From positions 1 through 64,000 of the forward strand of contig OZ245995.1 in the NCBI GenBank assembly GCA_965230185.1: a stretch of 64,000 nucleotides of DNA, read 5' to 3'. A program made the position numbers and the translations under genes. Under the pieces are notes generated by a model. The model saw only the letters and a program-made list of their open reading frames with translations. It did not search any database and had not been told where the DNA came from. The number at the start of each line of letters is the position of its first letter. The stretch's first letter is position 1. Source of the stretch: Motiliproteus sp965230185 (GTDB taxonomy: Bacteria > Pseudomonadota > Gammaproteobacteria > Pseudomonadales > Balneatricaceae). This document shows positions 1 through 7,470 of the stretch, piece after piece.

Positions 1-482
1 TTACGTTGGCGGCTCTGTGTCTTCCGGCTTGGAGGCGCTCGATGAGCTGGTCGCTTGATTTTTTTTTGTGAGTTGCTGTCCTCAAACGCTCTAACGTCAA
101 CATGCTTTCCGATCAAGGCTAGAGCCTTTAGGGCGTTGGATGCGTCAAAGCGGAGCTCACCAGTTGGAACTCCTTCCCGGTCGATGACTTTCTCTATTTG
201 CATGCATCGATCGTAAACACCCTTAAGCTCCATCAGCATCCATTCACTGCCAACTCGCAGCCTTTCAGCCCTAATCGATACTTGGTCGGCTATCGCAGCT
301 TTGACTGCAGGCTTTCTGAAAATAGAAGTGGATGAGTAGCCAGCGTCACGCGCTGCCTGGGTCTGATTCATCGATTTCAGATACAGGCTCACTGCTAGCT
401 GTTCTTGTGGTTCTAGGTTGTATTTGGCAAGTTCCATACAAAGCTCTCCAAGTGACGGTGTCAGGGCTGGGGCTTTAGCCAT
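1..482 (-). CDS. Phage terminase small subunit (3' end outside window)
   Basis: The open frame starts at the ATG at 480-482 and is still open at position 1, giving about 160 visible residues. The N-terminal half has the family pattern: a PQEQLAVSLYL segment, then NQTQAARDAGYS, which resembles the DNA-binding helix-turn-helix of Terminase_2-type small subunits. It is followed by KPAVKAAI. The segment FDASNALKALALIGKHVDV near residue 120 matches the usual family end, where such proteins carry an xxxALxLIGKHxG motif. The small subunit recognises the packaging (pac/cos) site and recruits the large terminase subunit. A basic KKIKR/SRKTQSR tail follows. It lies 75 bp downstream of the ATPase on the same strand. 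The large subunit would be expected further left. In satellites, terS often stands alone to redirect helper-phage packaging; that role is inference. Confidence 0.8.
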   Translation of the reverse strand, partial: MAKAPALTPSLGELCMELAKYNLEPQEQLAVSLYLKSMNQTQAARDAGYSSTSIFRKPAVKAAIADQVSIRAERLRVGSEWMLMELKGVYDRCMQIEKVIDREGVPTGELRFDASNALKALALIGKHVDVRAFEDSNSQKKIKRPAHRAPPSRKTQSRQR

Positions 483-557
483 AGAGCCATGTTGTACCTA
501 CTCGGTATCAATGTTGTTTTTTTGGTTAAGACAGTTCTGACGTTTTAACAGGGTGGG

Positions 558-1479
558 TTACATAAAGCTTATCGGTGGCTCTGGAGCGATAATCAGGCTG
601 TAGATGTATGCATTGTTCGCTCCTTTGCTCTTTTTCCAGAGTCGCTCCTCATATCTGTCGAGAACCCGGCGAACATCTCGGTGACTAACTTCTGAGGTGC
701 TAGTAACGAAGCTCTCAATGCTGCTTTTGTTGCTTTGTCCGTTTTCTATTGCTGCTTTGATCGCTTCAATAGCAGCAGCATTCGCGCACATGCTTTCGCT
801 TAACTGTGCGTCCTTTTTACTGATGCGCTTCACTGAGTCCTGCAGAGAAGCGTATTCCGCCCCTTTCATGCGGGTGTATTGGAATGCCTGACTGACAGCA
901 ACATCACCGCGAGCTTTAATGTTTTCGAACTCTACTGTGCGCTTGATGCCAGAAGGCCCTTCATTTTCGCTAAGCAGCTCTATCATGTAGGCGCAGTCAG
1001 CATCGTCTCGTATGTCTGATGTTCCGCTGTATACGCTCTTTCCTTCGCAGGATTTGTTTTTATTCACATGGGCTAAGCAGATGAGTGTCCCGCCAGCAGA
1101 TACAAAGGTCCTGGCTACTTCTCCAAACCTAGAGGATTCTTTCTTATCCATCAGGTCCGTAAATTTTTTGAGTGTGTCTAGGACAATGACAGCCCCCTTA
1201 GCTTCTTTGCTAGTAGCCAGTTGGGCCATTAGAGATAGGAGCTCTTTAGGGGTGATACCGCTATCAGGAAGGAGCATCTGAAAGCCCGTTTGTTCGGCAA
1301 TTAATAGCTTCTCCACACCTCCCTTGAAGGTGTCGTCATAGTTGGCGTAGAAGGTCATTGATCCATCAATAACGCCTTCAAGAATTGATCCGCGTAGTAA
1401 CGAAAGGGTCAGAAGAGTTTTGCCGGTGTTTGGGCCAGCATAAAAAACGGTGAATTGCCCTAAAATGGCTAAGTCTTTT
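558..1479 (-). pseudogene. AAA/RepA-like replicative ATPase, 5'-truncated by IS element
   Basis: The reading frame is open from the IS boundary at 1479 to the stop at 558 (about 307 codons) and no start codon exists in the adjoining IS sequence before an in-frame stop. It includes a Walker A motif, AGPNTGKT, at about 1410-1440, upstream of the first internal ATG at 1358. A Walker B-like AVIVLDTL and a later LICLAHVNK segment follow, the pattern of RecA/DnaB-fold ATPases such as RepA-type helicases of phages and plasmids. The C-terminal third looks like a winged-helix or linker region (VSHRDVRRVLDRYEERLW). The first residues of the protein are lost. The product, if made from ATG 1358, would lack Walker A and be inactive. 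The fold assignment is fairly safe; the replication role is inferred from the phage context. Confidence 0.7.
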
Positions 1480-1518
1480 TGTAACCCTCCCTTAAAATCG
1501 GACCACTGTTAGTTAGAG
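1480..1518 (+). repeat. IS left inverted repeat (IRL)
   Basis: This 39-bp terminal repeat begins TGTAACCCTCCC and ends TTAGAG. It aligns with the reverse complement of 2652-2689 over the full length with several mismatches and one gap. It also supplies the sequence fused to the truncated ATPase frame. Confidence 0.88.
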
Positions 1519-1558
1519 TTCTCCGGCATAATGCAGCAATGCGAAAGGAGAACGGAAG

Positions 1559-1825
1559 ATACGCGAAACACGGTTCACGGAAGCTCAGATCGTACAGATC
1601 CTGAAGTCAGTCGAAGGCGGCCGGATGGTCAAAGATGTCTGCCGGGAGCACGGCATTTCTGACGCCACCTACTACAACTGGAAAGCCAGGTACGGTGGCA
1701 TGGAAGCATCCGATATTAAACGGCTGAAGGCGCTGGAAGAGGAAAACCGAAAGCTCAAGCAGATGTTTGCAGATCTGAGTCTGGAGAACCGAGCGCTCAA
1801 AGACGTCATCGAAAAAAAGATCTGA
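1559..1825 (+). CDS. IS3-family transposase OrfA
   Basis: OrfA is the DNA-binding half of the transposase. The frame encodes RETRFTEAQIVQILKSVEGG, then the helix-turn-helix region VCREHGISDATYYNWKARYGG, then a leucine-zipper-like coiled coil (LKALEEENRKLKQM onward). The conserved N-terminus lies upstream of the first ATG at 1625, and no ATG, GTG or TTG in this frame precedes it. An AAGGAG Shine-Dalgarno at about 1545-1550 sits the right distance before an ATA codon at 1559, which I take as a probable non-canonical start. Initiation at 1625 would remove part of the HTH-containing domain. The frame ends with TGA at 1823-1825 and overlaps orfB. Confidence 0.8.
   Translation: MRETRFTEAQIVQILKSVEGGRMVKDVCREHGISDATYYNWKARYGGMEASDIKRLKALEEENRKLKQMFADLSLENRALKDVIEKKI
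1813..1819 (+). other. Programmed -1 ribosomal frameshift site A-AAA-AAG
   Basis: Seven A residues followed by G lie at the end of orfA, in phase for a -1 slip on A AAA AAG. After slippage the frame continues directly into orfB (EKK then DLKPAAKRG) and yields the OrfAB transposase. This is the classic IS3-family signal. Confidence 0.85.
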
Positions 1826-2673
1826 AGCCAGCAGCTAAGCGTGGGCTTGTTGATTACCTCCGGAGTACCCATGGACTGAGCATCAGGGCCGCTTGCAAGG
1901 CCCTGTGCTTAAGCCGGTCGGTTTATCACTATCAGCCCGATGTTTCACGAGATGATCCCGTGATCGATGCACTGCTGGCACTGTCGGACAGATACCCCCG
2001 GTATGGGTTCAGGAAGTTGTTTCTCATCCTGAGACGTCAGGGCAATGCCTGGAATCACAAACGAGTTTACCGGGTGTACTGCTTACTCAAGCTCAACCTG
2101 AGGAGAAAAGGAAAAAGGCGTCTGCCCAACAGGAACCCAGAACCGCTATGTGTTCCAGAACTGGTGAATCACTGCTGGTCGATTGACTTCATGGCCGACA
2201 GCTTACGTTGTGGGCGGCGCTTCAGAACATTCAATGTGGTTGATGACTTCAATCGAGAAGCGCTGGCTATCGAAATAGATCTGAATTTGCCGGCTCTGGG
2301 AGTGATAAGGACACTGGATCGAGCCGCTGCCTGGCGCGGCTATCCGACAAAGGTCCGTATGGACAATGGGCCGGAGTTTGTCTCGGCAGCGCTGGCAGGA
2401 TGGGCAGAGGAACATGCCGTAGAGCTGGAGTTCATCAAGCCGGGAAAGCCAGCCCAGAACTCCTATATTGAGCGCTTCAACCGGACGTACCGCAACGAAG
2501 TTTTGGACTTTTACCTCTTCTCTCGGCTGTCAGAAGTGCGAGAAATTACCGATAACTGGCTGCGTGAATACAACGAAGAGCGACCTCATGAATCACTTGG
2601 CGACCTGACTCCCCGGGAGTACCTGGTAATCCATGAAAAAGGGCTGGAAAACTCTAAAAACCAGTGGCACTAA
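1819..2673 (+). CDS. IS3-family transposase OrfB, DDE integrase domain (made as OrfAB fusion)
   Basis: OrfB carries the rve-type DDE catalytic core. The visible acidic residues are D in WSIDFMADSL, D in RMDNGPEF, and E in NSYIERFNRTYRNEVLDFY, followed by the usual REITDNWLREYNEERPHESLG ending. An upstream HTH_21-like part (YPRYGFRKLFLILRRQG, then the NHKRVYRVYCLL segment) is intact. The first in-frame GTG is at 1960, but the conserved region starts earlier, so expression is expected by -1 frameshift from orfA. Nothing is broken, so the element should be able to transpose. Confidence 0.9.
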   Translation, partial: DLKPAAKRGLVDYLRSTHGLSIRAACKALCLSRSVYHYQPDVSRDDPVIDALLALSDRYPRYGFRKLFLILRRQGNAWNHKRVYRVYCLLKLNLRRKGKRRLPNRNPEPLCVPELVNHCWSIDFMADSLRCGRRFRTFNVVDDFNREALAIEIDLNLPALGVIRTLDRAAAWRGYPTKVRMDNGPEFVSAALAGWAEEHAVELEFIKPGKPAQNSYIERFNRTYRNEVLDFYLFSRLSEVREITDNWLREYNEERPHESLGDLTPREYLVIHEKGLENSKNQWH

Positions 2674-2689
2674 AGACGGGAGGTTTACA
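2652..2689 (-). repeat. IS right inverted repeat (IRR)
   Basis: The reverse complement begins TGTAAACCTCCC and ends TTTTAGAG, pairing with 1480-1518. It overlaps the end of orfB. Read on the minus strand it also supplies the last 11 codons and the stop of the broken integrase. Confidence 0.88.
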
Positions 2690-3661
2690 GAACAACTTCT
2701 TGATGGCTGCGTTTAATGTATCAGGGCTGACATGCGGGAAACGTTTGCTGGCCCTTCGGTTCGGGAAAACGAATTCAGAGTCACTAGCCCTGACACGAAG
2801 TTCTTCCAGTAGTTGTATGGCAAGGTCCGGTAAGGGTACTGAAAACCCGCTGCCGGTCTTGCTACGATCATCCGGTACATTCCAGCTTTTCTTCTTGAAA
2901 TTGAACTCGCTCCACTGGGCAGCGATCAGTTCACCTTTCCTGACACCTAGCAGGACTAGGAGCGCCATAGCGAGGTAGTTATCCCGAGTAAACTTGTCGC
3001 TATTGGTTCTGCAGGTTTTAAATAGGGCCTTGAGTTCAGTGATGCTTAAAGCCCTATCACGGCTTTTCTCGATTCCTCCTGCGTCGGAGAGGGTAAATGC
3101 ATCGGCAGGGTTGCTCTGGATGACATCCAGTTTGATCCCATGTCGAAAAATCTGCTTGCAGTACATGAGGGCATCATTGGCAATTGAGGGCCTCTTTGAG
3201 GCTGCTATTTTGGCAATAGTTGCCCTGATATCTCTGGCATTAACATGCTCAAGAGACAGCCCGCCTATAGAGGGCGCAATGTCTTTTGAATAAACCCGTT
3301 TGGGTATGTCTGGGTGCTTTAGACGCTTCTCGCAGCCCTTAAGCCAGTCTGCAGCCAGGTCATCTACCGTCTTATATTCAACGGACTTCTCCCTGGCACG
3401 CTCTGCCAGCGGGTCTTCGCCTTTTTTAACTTTTGCCTTGATTGATATGGTTTCTGCTCTGGCATCTGCCAGAGACAGGGCTGGGTAAGGTAGTTCAAGC
3501 GTTATCTCCCTTCGCTTACCGTGAATGGTATAGCGAACAGTCCAAGAACTTGTACCTTCTGCTGAAAGCCTCAAATAAAGCCCCTCACCGGCGGCATAAC
3601 GCCCCGGTAAGCGATTTCTTATAACGGCCTTTATTTGCTTGTCATTCATGTGGTTAGCCAT
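2654..3661 (-). pseudogene. P4-type tyrosine-recombinase integrase, 3'-truncated by IS
   Basis: The start ATG at 3659-3661 is preceded by a GGAGG ribosome site. The N-terminal DUF4102-like arm-binding domain (AGEGLYLRLS, SWTVRYTIHGKRREITLELP, LSLADAR) and the core-binding SAM-like domain (about residues 95-190) are complete. The catalytic domain begins with the first active-site arginine in LLGVRKGELIAAQW near residue 240. Native sequence stops at residue 324 (position 2690). The last 11 residues, CKPPVFSATGF, come from the IS end. The HxxR box and the catalytic tyrosine are missing, while family members are usually about 390-420 residues long. The protein should therefore be unable to recombine DNA, which fixes the element in place. 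It is the gene nearest the chromosomal junction, as usual for such islands. Confidence 0.9.
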
Positions 3662-3677
3662 GTTGCCTCCAAAAATT

Positions 3678-3735
3678 GGTGACAGGAAACCGATAAAAAT
3701 AAGGGTTGTGGCCCCTGAAGTGGTTTCCTGTCACC
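3678..3735. repeat. Inverted repeat upstream of the integrase (possible operator or att/arm sites)
   Basis: A perfect 14-bp inverted repeat, GGTGACAGGAAACC at 3678-3691 and its complement at 3722-3735, lies between the integrase start and the yicC terminator. A further partial copy, CTGTCACCA, follows at 3740-3748. Its place 17-75 bp before the integrase ATG suits autoregulation or integrase/excisionase arm binding. Which of these applies cannot be told from one end. Confidence 0.6.
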
Positions 3736-3791
3736 ATTTCTGTCACCAGTTAGTTTGGGGTAGAGTGAGATATTAGTAAACAAGTAGAAAC

Positions 3792-3817
3792 AAAAAAGCC
3801 CGGTAAAACCGGGCCTT
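3792..3817 (-). terminator. Rho-independent terminator of yicC
   Basis: Read on the minus strand, GCCCGGT-TTT-ACCGGGC is followed by TTTTTTG, 40 bp past the yicC stop. It separates the core operon from the integrated element. Confidence 0.85.
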
Positions 3818-3855
3818 ATGGTGTTTTGTGGGTCTCTATGAGACTGTAAGAAACA

Positions 3856-4722
3856 TCATTCGATATTCTGGATCTGCTCGCGCATCTGCTCGATCAGTAC
3901 CTTCAGCTCCACCGCACACTGGGTGGTTTCCGAGACGATCGACTTCGATGACAGGGTGTTGGCTTCGCGGTTGAGTTCCTGCATCAGGAAGTCGAGACGG
4001 CGGCCAATGGCCCCTTTCTGTTTCAGCACCCGGTTAACTTCGGTGACGTGGGTATCCAGCCGGTCCAGCTCTTCGTCGACGTCCGCTTTCTGGGCCAGCA
4101 TCACCAGCTCCTGCTCGACCCGGTTGGGGTCCAGCTCGACTTTTGCTTCCTCCAGCCGGGCAAGAATGTTCTCCTTCTGCTTAGCCAGAATTTCCGGCAG
4201 CTTAGCCCGCACCTGGACAACAACGTCGGAGATGGCGTTCAGCCGCTGACTGATCAGCTGCTCCAGTTCGGCGCCTTCACGCTGACGGTTATCGATCAGC
4301 TCACCGATTGCCTGGTCGAACAGCTGCAGCGCGGCCTGCTGCACCGCCTTCATATCCACACGGGTTTCGGCCAGAACACCCGGCCAGCGCAGCACGTCCA
4401 ACGGGTTGAGGGGGGCGGGATCGACCAGCAGATTGCTGACCTGCTGCGCGGCGTCGTGTAGTTGCGTTGCCAGCTCCAGATTAACGCTGAGCTGAGCGTC
4501 GGTCTGTTCGGCGGGGGAGAAGCGCAGGGTGCATTCCACTTTGCCGCGTTGCAGGCGTTTACGCAGCTTTTCCCGCAGGTTGCCCTCCAGTTCCCGGAAG
4601 CTTTCCGGCAGTCGCAGGTGCGGTTCCAGGTAACGATGGTTGACGGAACGGACTTCCCAGATCAGGGTACCCCAGCTGTGTTCGCTCTGTTGCCGGGCAA
4701 AAGCGGTCATACTACGTGTCAT
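3856..4722 (-). CDS. yicC: YicC family endoribonuclease
   Basis: The 288-residue length is typical. The N-terminal YicC_N region begins MTRSMTAFARQQ and includes WEVRSVNHRYLEPHLRLPE. The C-terminal DUF1732 region ends QELNREANTLSSKS followed by VELKVLIEQMREQIQNIE, the near-invariant family end. YicC proteins are known as single-strand-specific endoribonucleases that help degrade some small RNAs. The gene is divergent from rph with a 125-bp spacer, the arrangement seen in Pseudomonas and enterics. In many relatives gmk lies downstream of yicC; here the integrated element occupies that place. Confidence 0.95.
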   Translation of the reverse strand: MTRSMTAFARQQSEHSWGTLIWEVRSVNHRYLEPHLRLPESFRELEGNLREKLRKRLQRGKVECTLRFSPAEQTDAQLSVNLELATQLHDAAQQVSNLLVDPAPLNPLDVLRWPGVLAETRVDMKAVQQAALQLFDQAIGELIDNRQREGAELEQLISQRLNAISDVVVQVRAKLPEILAKQKENILARLEEAKVELDPNRVEQELVMLAQKADVDEELDRLDTHVTEVNRVLKQKGAIGRRLDFLMQELNREANTLSSKSIVSETTQCAVELKVLIEQMREQIQNIE

Positions 4723-4847
4723 AAAGGCTAATCTCGATTAAAATCTGCGAATTCCGGAGTCGCTATTCTAACAACCCTGATTTGATTGGTACTAGAATAG
4801 TTTCCATTGTTTCACTGACTACGTTTTAACGCGTGATAAGGCATCCC

Positions 4848-5618
4848 ATGAACTCACCCATCTCCGAACAGCTCAAGAATCTCGGCATGGACGCCATGCG
4901 TCCCAGTGGCCGGAAGCCGGATCAGTTGCGGGATGTCCGCATCACCCGTCACTACACTAAACATGCCGAGGGCTCCGTACTGGTGGAGTTCGGCGACACT
5001 AAAGTGCTCTGCACCGCTTCGGTCACCCGTGGCGTCCCCCGCTTTCTGCGCGGTTCCGGCCAGGGCTGGGTCACCGCTGAATACGGCATGCTGCCCCGCT
5101 CCACCGGATCACGAATGGATCGTGAAGCGGCACGGGGCAAGCAGGGAGGTCGCACCGTCGAGATTCAGCGACTGATCGGCCGCTCACTGAGGGCGGTCAT
5201 GAATCTGGACAAGCTGGGTGAGAACACCATTGCCATCGACTGTGATGTGATTCAGGCCGACGGCGGTACCCGCACCGCGGCGATTACCGGTGCCTGTGTG
5301 GCGTTGAAAGATGCCGTGGATGTGCTGCGTAAGGATAAGAACGGTGCGGTCAAGGGCAATCCGTTTACCGGGCTGCTGGGGGCCGTTTCGGTCGGTATCT
5401 ACAAAGGTCAGCCGGTGCTGGATCTGGACTATGCCGAAGATTCGAAAGCGGAAACCGACATGAACGTGATTATGAATGAAGCGGGCAGTTTCGTTGAGAT
5501 TCAGGGCACGGCTGAAGGGGCGACCTTCAATCAGGAGGAGCTCAATAAGATGCTGGAGCTGGCCGCAAAGGGCATCAGAGAGCTGATCGAGATTCAGAAG
5601 GTCGCCCTGGCTGGCTGA
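4848..5618 (+). CDS. rph: Ribonuclease PH
   Basis: RNase PH trims tRNA 3' ends phosphorolytically. The protein shows the family start MRPSGRKPDQLRDVRI, the GSGQGWVTAEYGMLPRST segment, and RTVEIQRLIGRSLRA with the phosphate-binding arginine. ALKDAVDVLRKDKN and the acidic LDLDYAEDSKAETDMN region follow. I place the start at ATG 4848 because AAGG lies just upstream. The family-standard start would be the ATG at 4896, which has a poor ribosome site, so up to 16 extra N-terminal residues are uncertain. The gene is complete, unlike the frameshifted rph of E. coli K-12. It is followed by a terminator shared with crc. Confidence 0.95.
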   Translation: MNSPISEQLKNLGMDAMRPSGRKPDQLRDVRITRHYTKHAEGSVLVEFGDTKVLCTASVTRGVPRFLRGSGQGWVTAEYGMLPRSTGSRMDREAARGKQGGRTVEIQRLIGRSLRAVMNLDKLGENTIAIDCDVIQADGGTRTAAITGACVALKDAVDVLRKDKNGAVKGNPFTGLLGAVSVGIYKGQPVLDLDYAEDSKAETDMNVIMNEAGSFVEIQGTAEGATFNQEELNKMLELAAKGIRELIEIQKVALAG

Positions 5619-5656
5619 ATGCACTGCTCCAGTGGCTGATATGGCCGCTAACGACT

Positions 5657-5688
5657 AAAAAAGCCCCGCTGATGCGAGGCTTTTTTTT
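5657..5688. terminator. Terminator between convergent rph and crc
   Basis: An A-tract, a GC-rich stem (AAGCCCCGC pairing with GCGAGGCTT, one mismatch) and an eight-base T-tract lie 40 bp after rph. The flanking A- and T-runs let it work in both directions. Confidence 0.8.
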
Positions 5689-5724
5689 GGGGTTTATCGG
5701 GCGGCGTCGGCGTAGCCGGCCAGA

Positions 5725-6498
5725 TCAGCCCGGAATATTGTAATCTACGATCAGCGGTGCATGTTCGGAGAAGCGGTTTTCCCGGTCGACTTTTGCGCCC
5801 CTGATCAGCTTACGAAGTCCTTTGGTCGCCACCTGATAGTCCAGACGGGCGCCTTCGTTGAGCTTAAAGGCACGGTTGTAGGAGGGCCACCATGTAAACT
5901 GGTGGTCGGCGTGGTTCACTTCACGGAAGGCGTCGATATAACCCAGCTCATTGAAGATCACATCCAGCCACTGGCGCTCTTCCGGCAGAAAGCCGGAGTT
6001 CTTCTGGTTGACGTACCAGTTGCTCAGGTCTGAGGTCTTGTGGGCAATATTCCAGGTGCCGCAGAAGATAAACTGACGTCGCTTGCGCAGCGTTTTCTGC
6101 AGGTGGCCGAGAAACTCTTCCATATAGTGAAATTTTTCCGACTGGGCCTGATCGTCTTTCAGACCCGAGGGAATCAGCATTGAGGAGATACTGACCTTGT
6201 CGTAGTCCGCCTGGATAAAGCGACCATTGAAATCACACTGCTCAAAACCGAGTCCGGTAATGATCGCCTTGGGCGGTGTCTTGCAATAAAGCGCCACGCC
6301 ACTGAAGCCGTCTTCGAAGGCGTCAAAGAAGTAAGGATAGTAGCCTTCCGGATGAAAGATCGGATCATCCAGCTGGTACTCTTTGGCCCGCAGATCCTGC
6401 AGGCAGACGACGTCTGCGTCCTGTTCGACCATCCAGTCAAAGAAGCCGTTTTCGGCGGCCTGCTGAATGCCCTGAACGTTCAGCGTCATTACACGCAT
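5725..6498 (-). CDS. crc: Catabolite repression control protein Crc
   Basis: Crc works with Hfq to block translation of catabolic mRNAs. The 257-residue protein has the exonuclease III/EEP fold but matches Crc closely: CLQDLRA, LDDPIFHPEGYYPYFFDA, GVALYCKTPPKAIITGLGFE, FNGRFIQADYDKVSISSMLIPSG and FSEHAPLIVDY. Active-site residues are partly lost. N7, D220 and H246 are kept, the metal-binding Glu is Asp35, and the catalytic Asp of the GDxN motif is Thr148 (CGTWN). Nuclease activity is therefore unlikely. Position next to and divergent from pyrE is the same as in Pseudomonas aeruginosa. Generic pipelines may call it xth or exodeoxyribonuclease III. Confidence 0.9.
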   Translation of the reverse strand: MRVMTLNVQGIQQAAENGFFDWMVEQDADVVCLQDLRAKEYQLDDPIFHPEGYYPYFFDAFEDGFSGVALYCKTPPKAIITGLGFEQCDFNGRFIQADYDKVSISSMLIPSGLKDDQAQSEKFHYMEEFLGHLQKTLRKRRQFIFCGTWNIAHKTSDLSNWYVNQKNSGFLPEERQWLDVIFNELGYIDAFREVNHADHQFTWWPSYNRAFKLNEGARLDYQVATKGLRKLIRGAKVDRENRFSEHAPLIVDYNIPG

Positions 6499-6709
6499 CG
6501 GGGGTTACCTTAAACCTGAGCTGTTGTTAAAAAACAGGTGGAACAAATTAAAGCGAGATTGTATAGCGTTCCATCAGAAACCGAAACAGAAGTTGTCAAC
6601 TAATGAGCGGTTGACAGACTTGTCACACTGACTGGCGGAGTACATGGCGAACCCGCGAATGGTGTATGATAGGCGCCGTTTTTTATTTCGATTACAGAGG
6701 TGACAACCG

Positions 6710-7351
6710 ATGCAGGATTTCCAGCGTGAATTTATCGAGTTTGCTATTGAGCGTGAGGTGCTGCGGTTTGGTGAGTTCAGCCTGAAATCCGGGCGCATCA
6801 GCCCCTATTTCTTCAATGCCGGCCTGTTCAACACCGGCGAGGCGCTGGCCCGCCTTGGCCGCTACTACGCCGCGGCGATTCAGCAGTCCGGGGTCGAGTT
6901 CGATGTGCTGCTGGGCCCTGCCTACAAAGGGATTCCGCTGGCGACCACCGCCTGTGTATCGCTGGCCAACGACTATCAGCGCGATGTCCCTTATGTCTTT
7001 AACCGTAAAGAAGCCAAGGATCACGGAGAAGGAGGTAACTTGGTCGGAGCGCCACTGGAAGGTCGGGTGCTGATTATCGACGATGTGATCACCGCCGGCA
7101 CCGCCATCCGCGAAGTGATGACGCTGATCGAACAGGCACAGGCAACACCTGCGGGGGTGGTGATCGCGCTGGACCGTCAGGAGCGCGGTAAGGGTGAGCT
7201 GTCAGCGATTCAGGAGGTGGAGCGGGACTACGGCATGCCGGTGATCAGTATCGTTTCCCTGAACGATCTGCTGGAATATCTGGAGGAGCAGGGTAACCGT
7301 CAGCAGGAAGTGGCGGCCATCCGCCAGTATCGCCAGGATTACGGTATCTGA
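6710..7351 (+). CDS. pyrE: Orotate phosphoribosyltransferase
   Basis: PyrE makes orotidine-5'-phosphate from orotate and PRPP in pyrimidine synthesis. The 213-residue protein contains FSLKSGRISPYFFNAG, a KEAKDHGEGG catalytic loop with its lysine, and the PRPP-binding motif VLIIDDVITAGTAIRE near residue 120. The start ATG follows GAGGTGACA. A TATGAT -10-like element lies at 6665-6670, about 40 bp upstream, with no convincing -35. The gene is monocistronic and divergent from crc; a non-terminator hairpin follows at 7369-7396. Confidence 0.97.
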   Translation: MQDFQREFIEFAIEREVLRFGEFSLKSGRISPYFFNAGLFNTGEALARLGRYYAAAIQQSGVEFDVLLGPAYKGIPLATTACVSLANDYQRDVPYVFNRKEAKDHGEGGNLVGAPLEGRVLIIDDVITAGTAIREVMTLIEQAQATPAGVVIALDRQERGKGELSAIQEVERDYGMPVISIVSLNDLLEYLEEQGNRQQEVAAIRQYRQDYGI

Positions 7352-7470
7352 TCAGGTATCACCTCCGCAGCCGTGATCGCTTCGATGGTCACGGCTGAAC
7401 CATACTTGCTTTTGTCGGGAACTAACCGGCGGGCCGGACTTTCATAATGGATACATATGGAGGTTCGATC

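Larger units (their letters stand above)
1480..2689 (+). mobile_element. IS3-family insertion sequence (IS407/IS51-like), complete
   Basis: The 1,210-bp element is bounded by imperfect inverted repeats that both begin TGTAA and share the cores CCTCCC, CCACTG and TTAGAG. It carries overlapping orfA and orfB joined by an A7G slippery site, as is standard for the IS3 family. The IS3 family normally makes a 3-4 bp target duplication. Here the bases outside the ends are TTT on the left and GAA on the right, so there is none. Left of it lies an ATPase lacking its 5' end and right of it an integrase lacking its 3' end. Confidence 0.92.
1..3735. mobile_element. Right end of an integrated phage or phage-satellite element (remnant)
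   Basis: This block holds a P4-type integrase, an AAA ATPase and a terminase small subunit, all on the minus strand. It abuts the core gene yicC. The base composition looks lower in GC than the core genes to the right. The integrase and ATPase are both truncated at an IS3-family insertion. The left boundary lies outside the window and no attachment repeat could be paired. Integrase, replication ATPase and terS close together suit a prophage end or a phage-inducible island; the visible part cannot decide between them. Confidence 0.75.

Noticed and set aside
5725..6498. Exodeoxyribonuclease III (xthA)
   Set aside because: Active-site Asp is replaced by Thr, and sequence and pyrE neighbourhood fit Crc much better.
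6612..6670. TTGACA paired with TATGAT as the pyrE promoter
   Set aside because: The spacer is about 47 bp, far outside 16-18 bp; only the -10 part is plausible.
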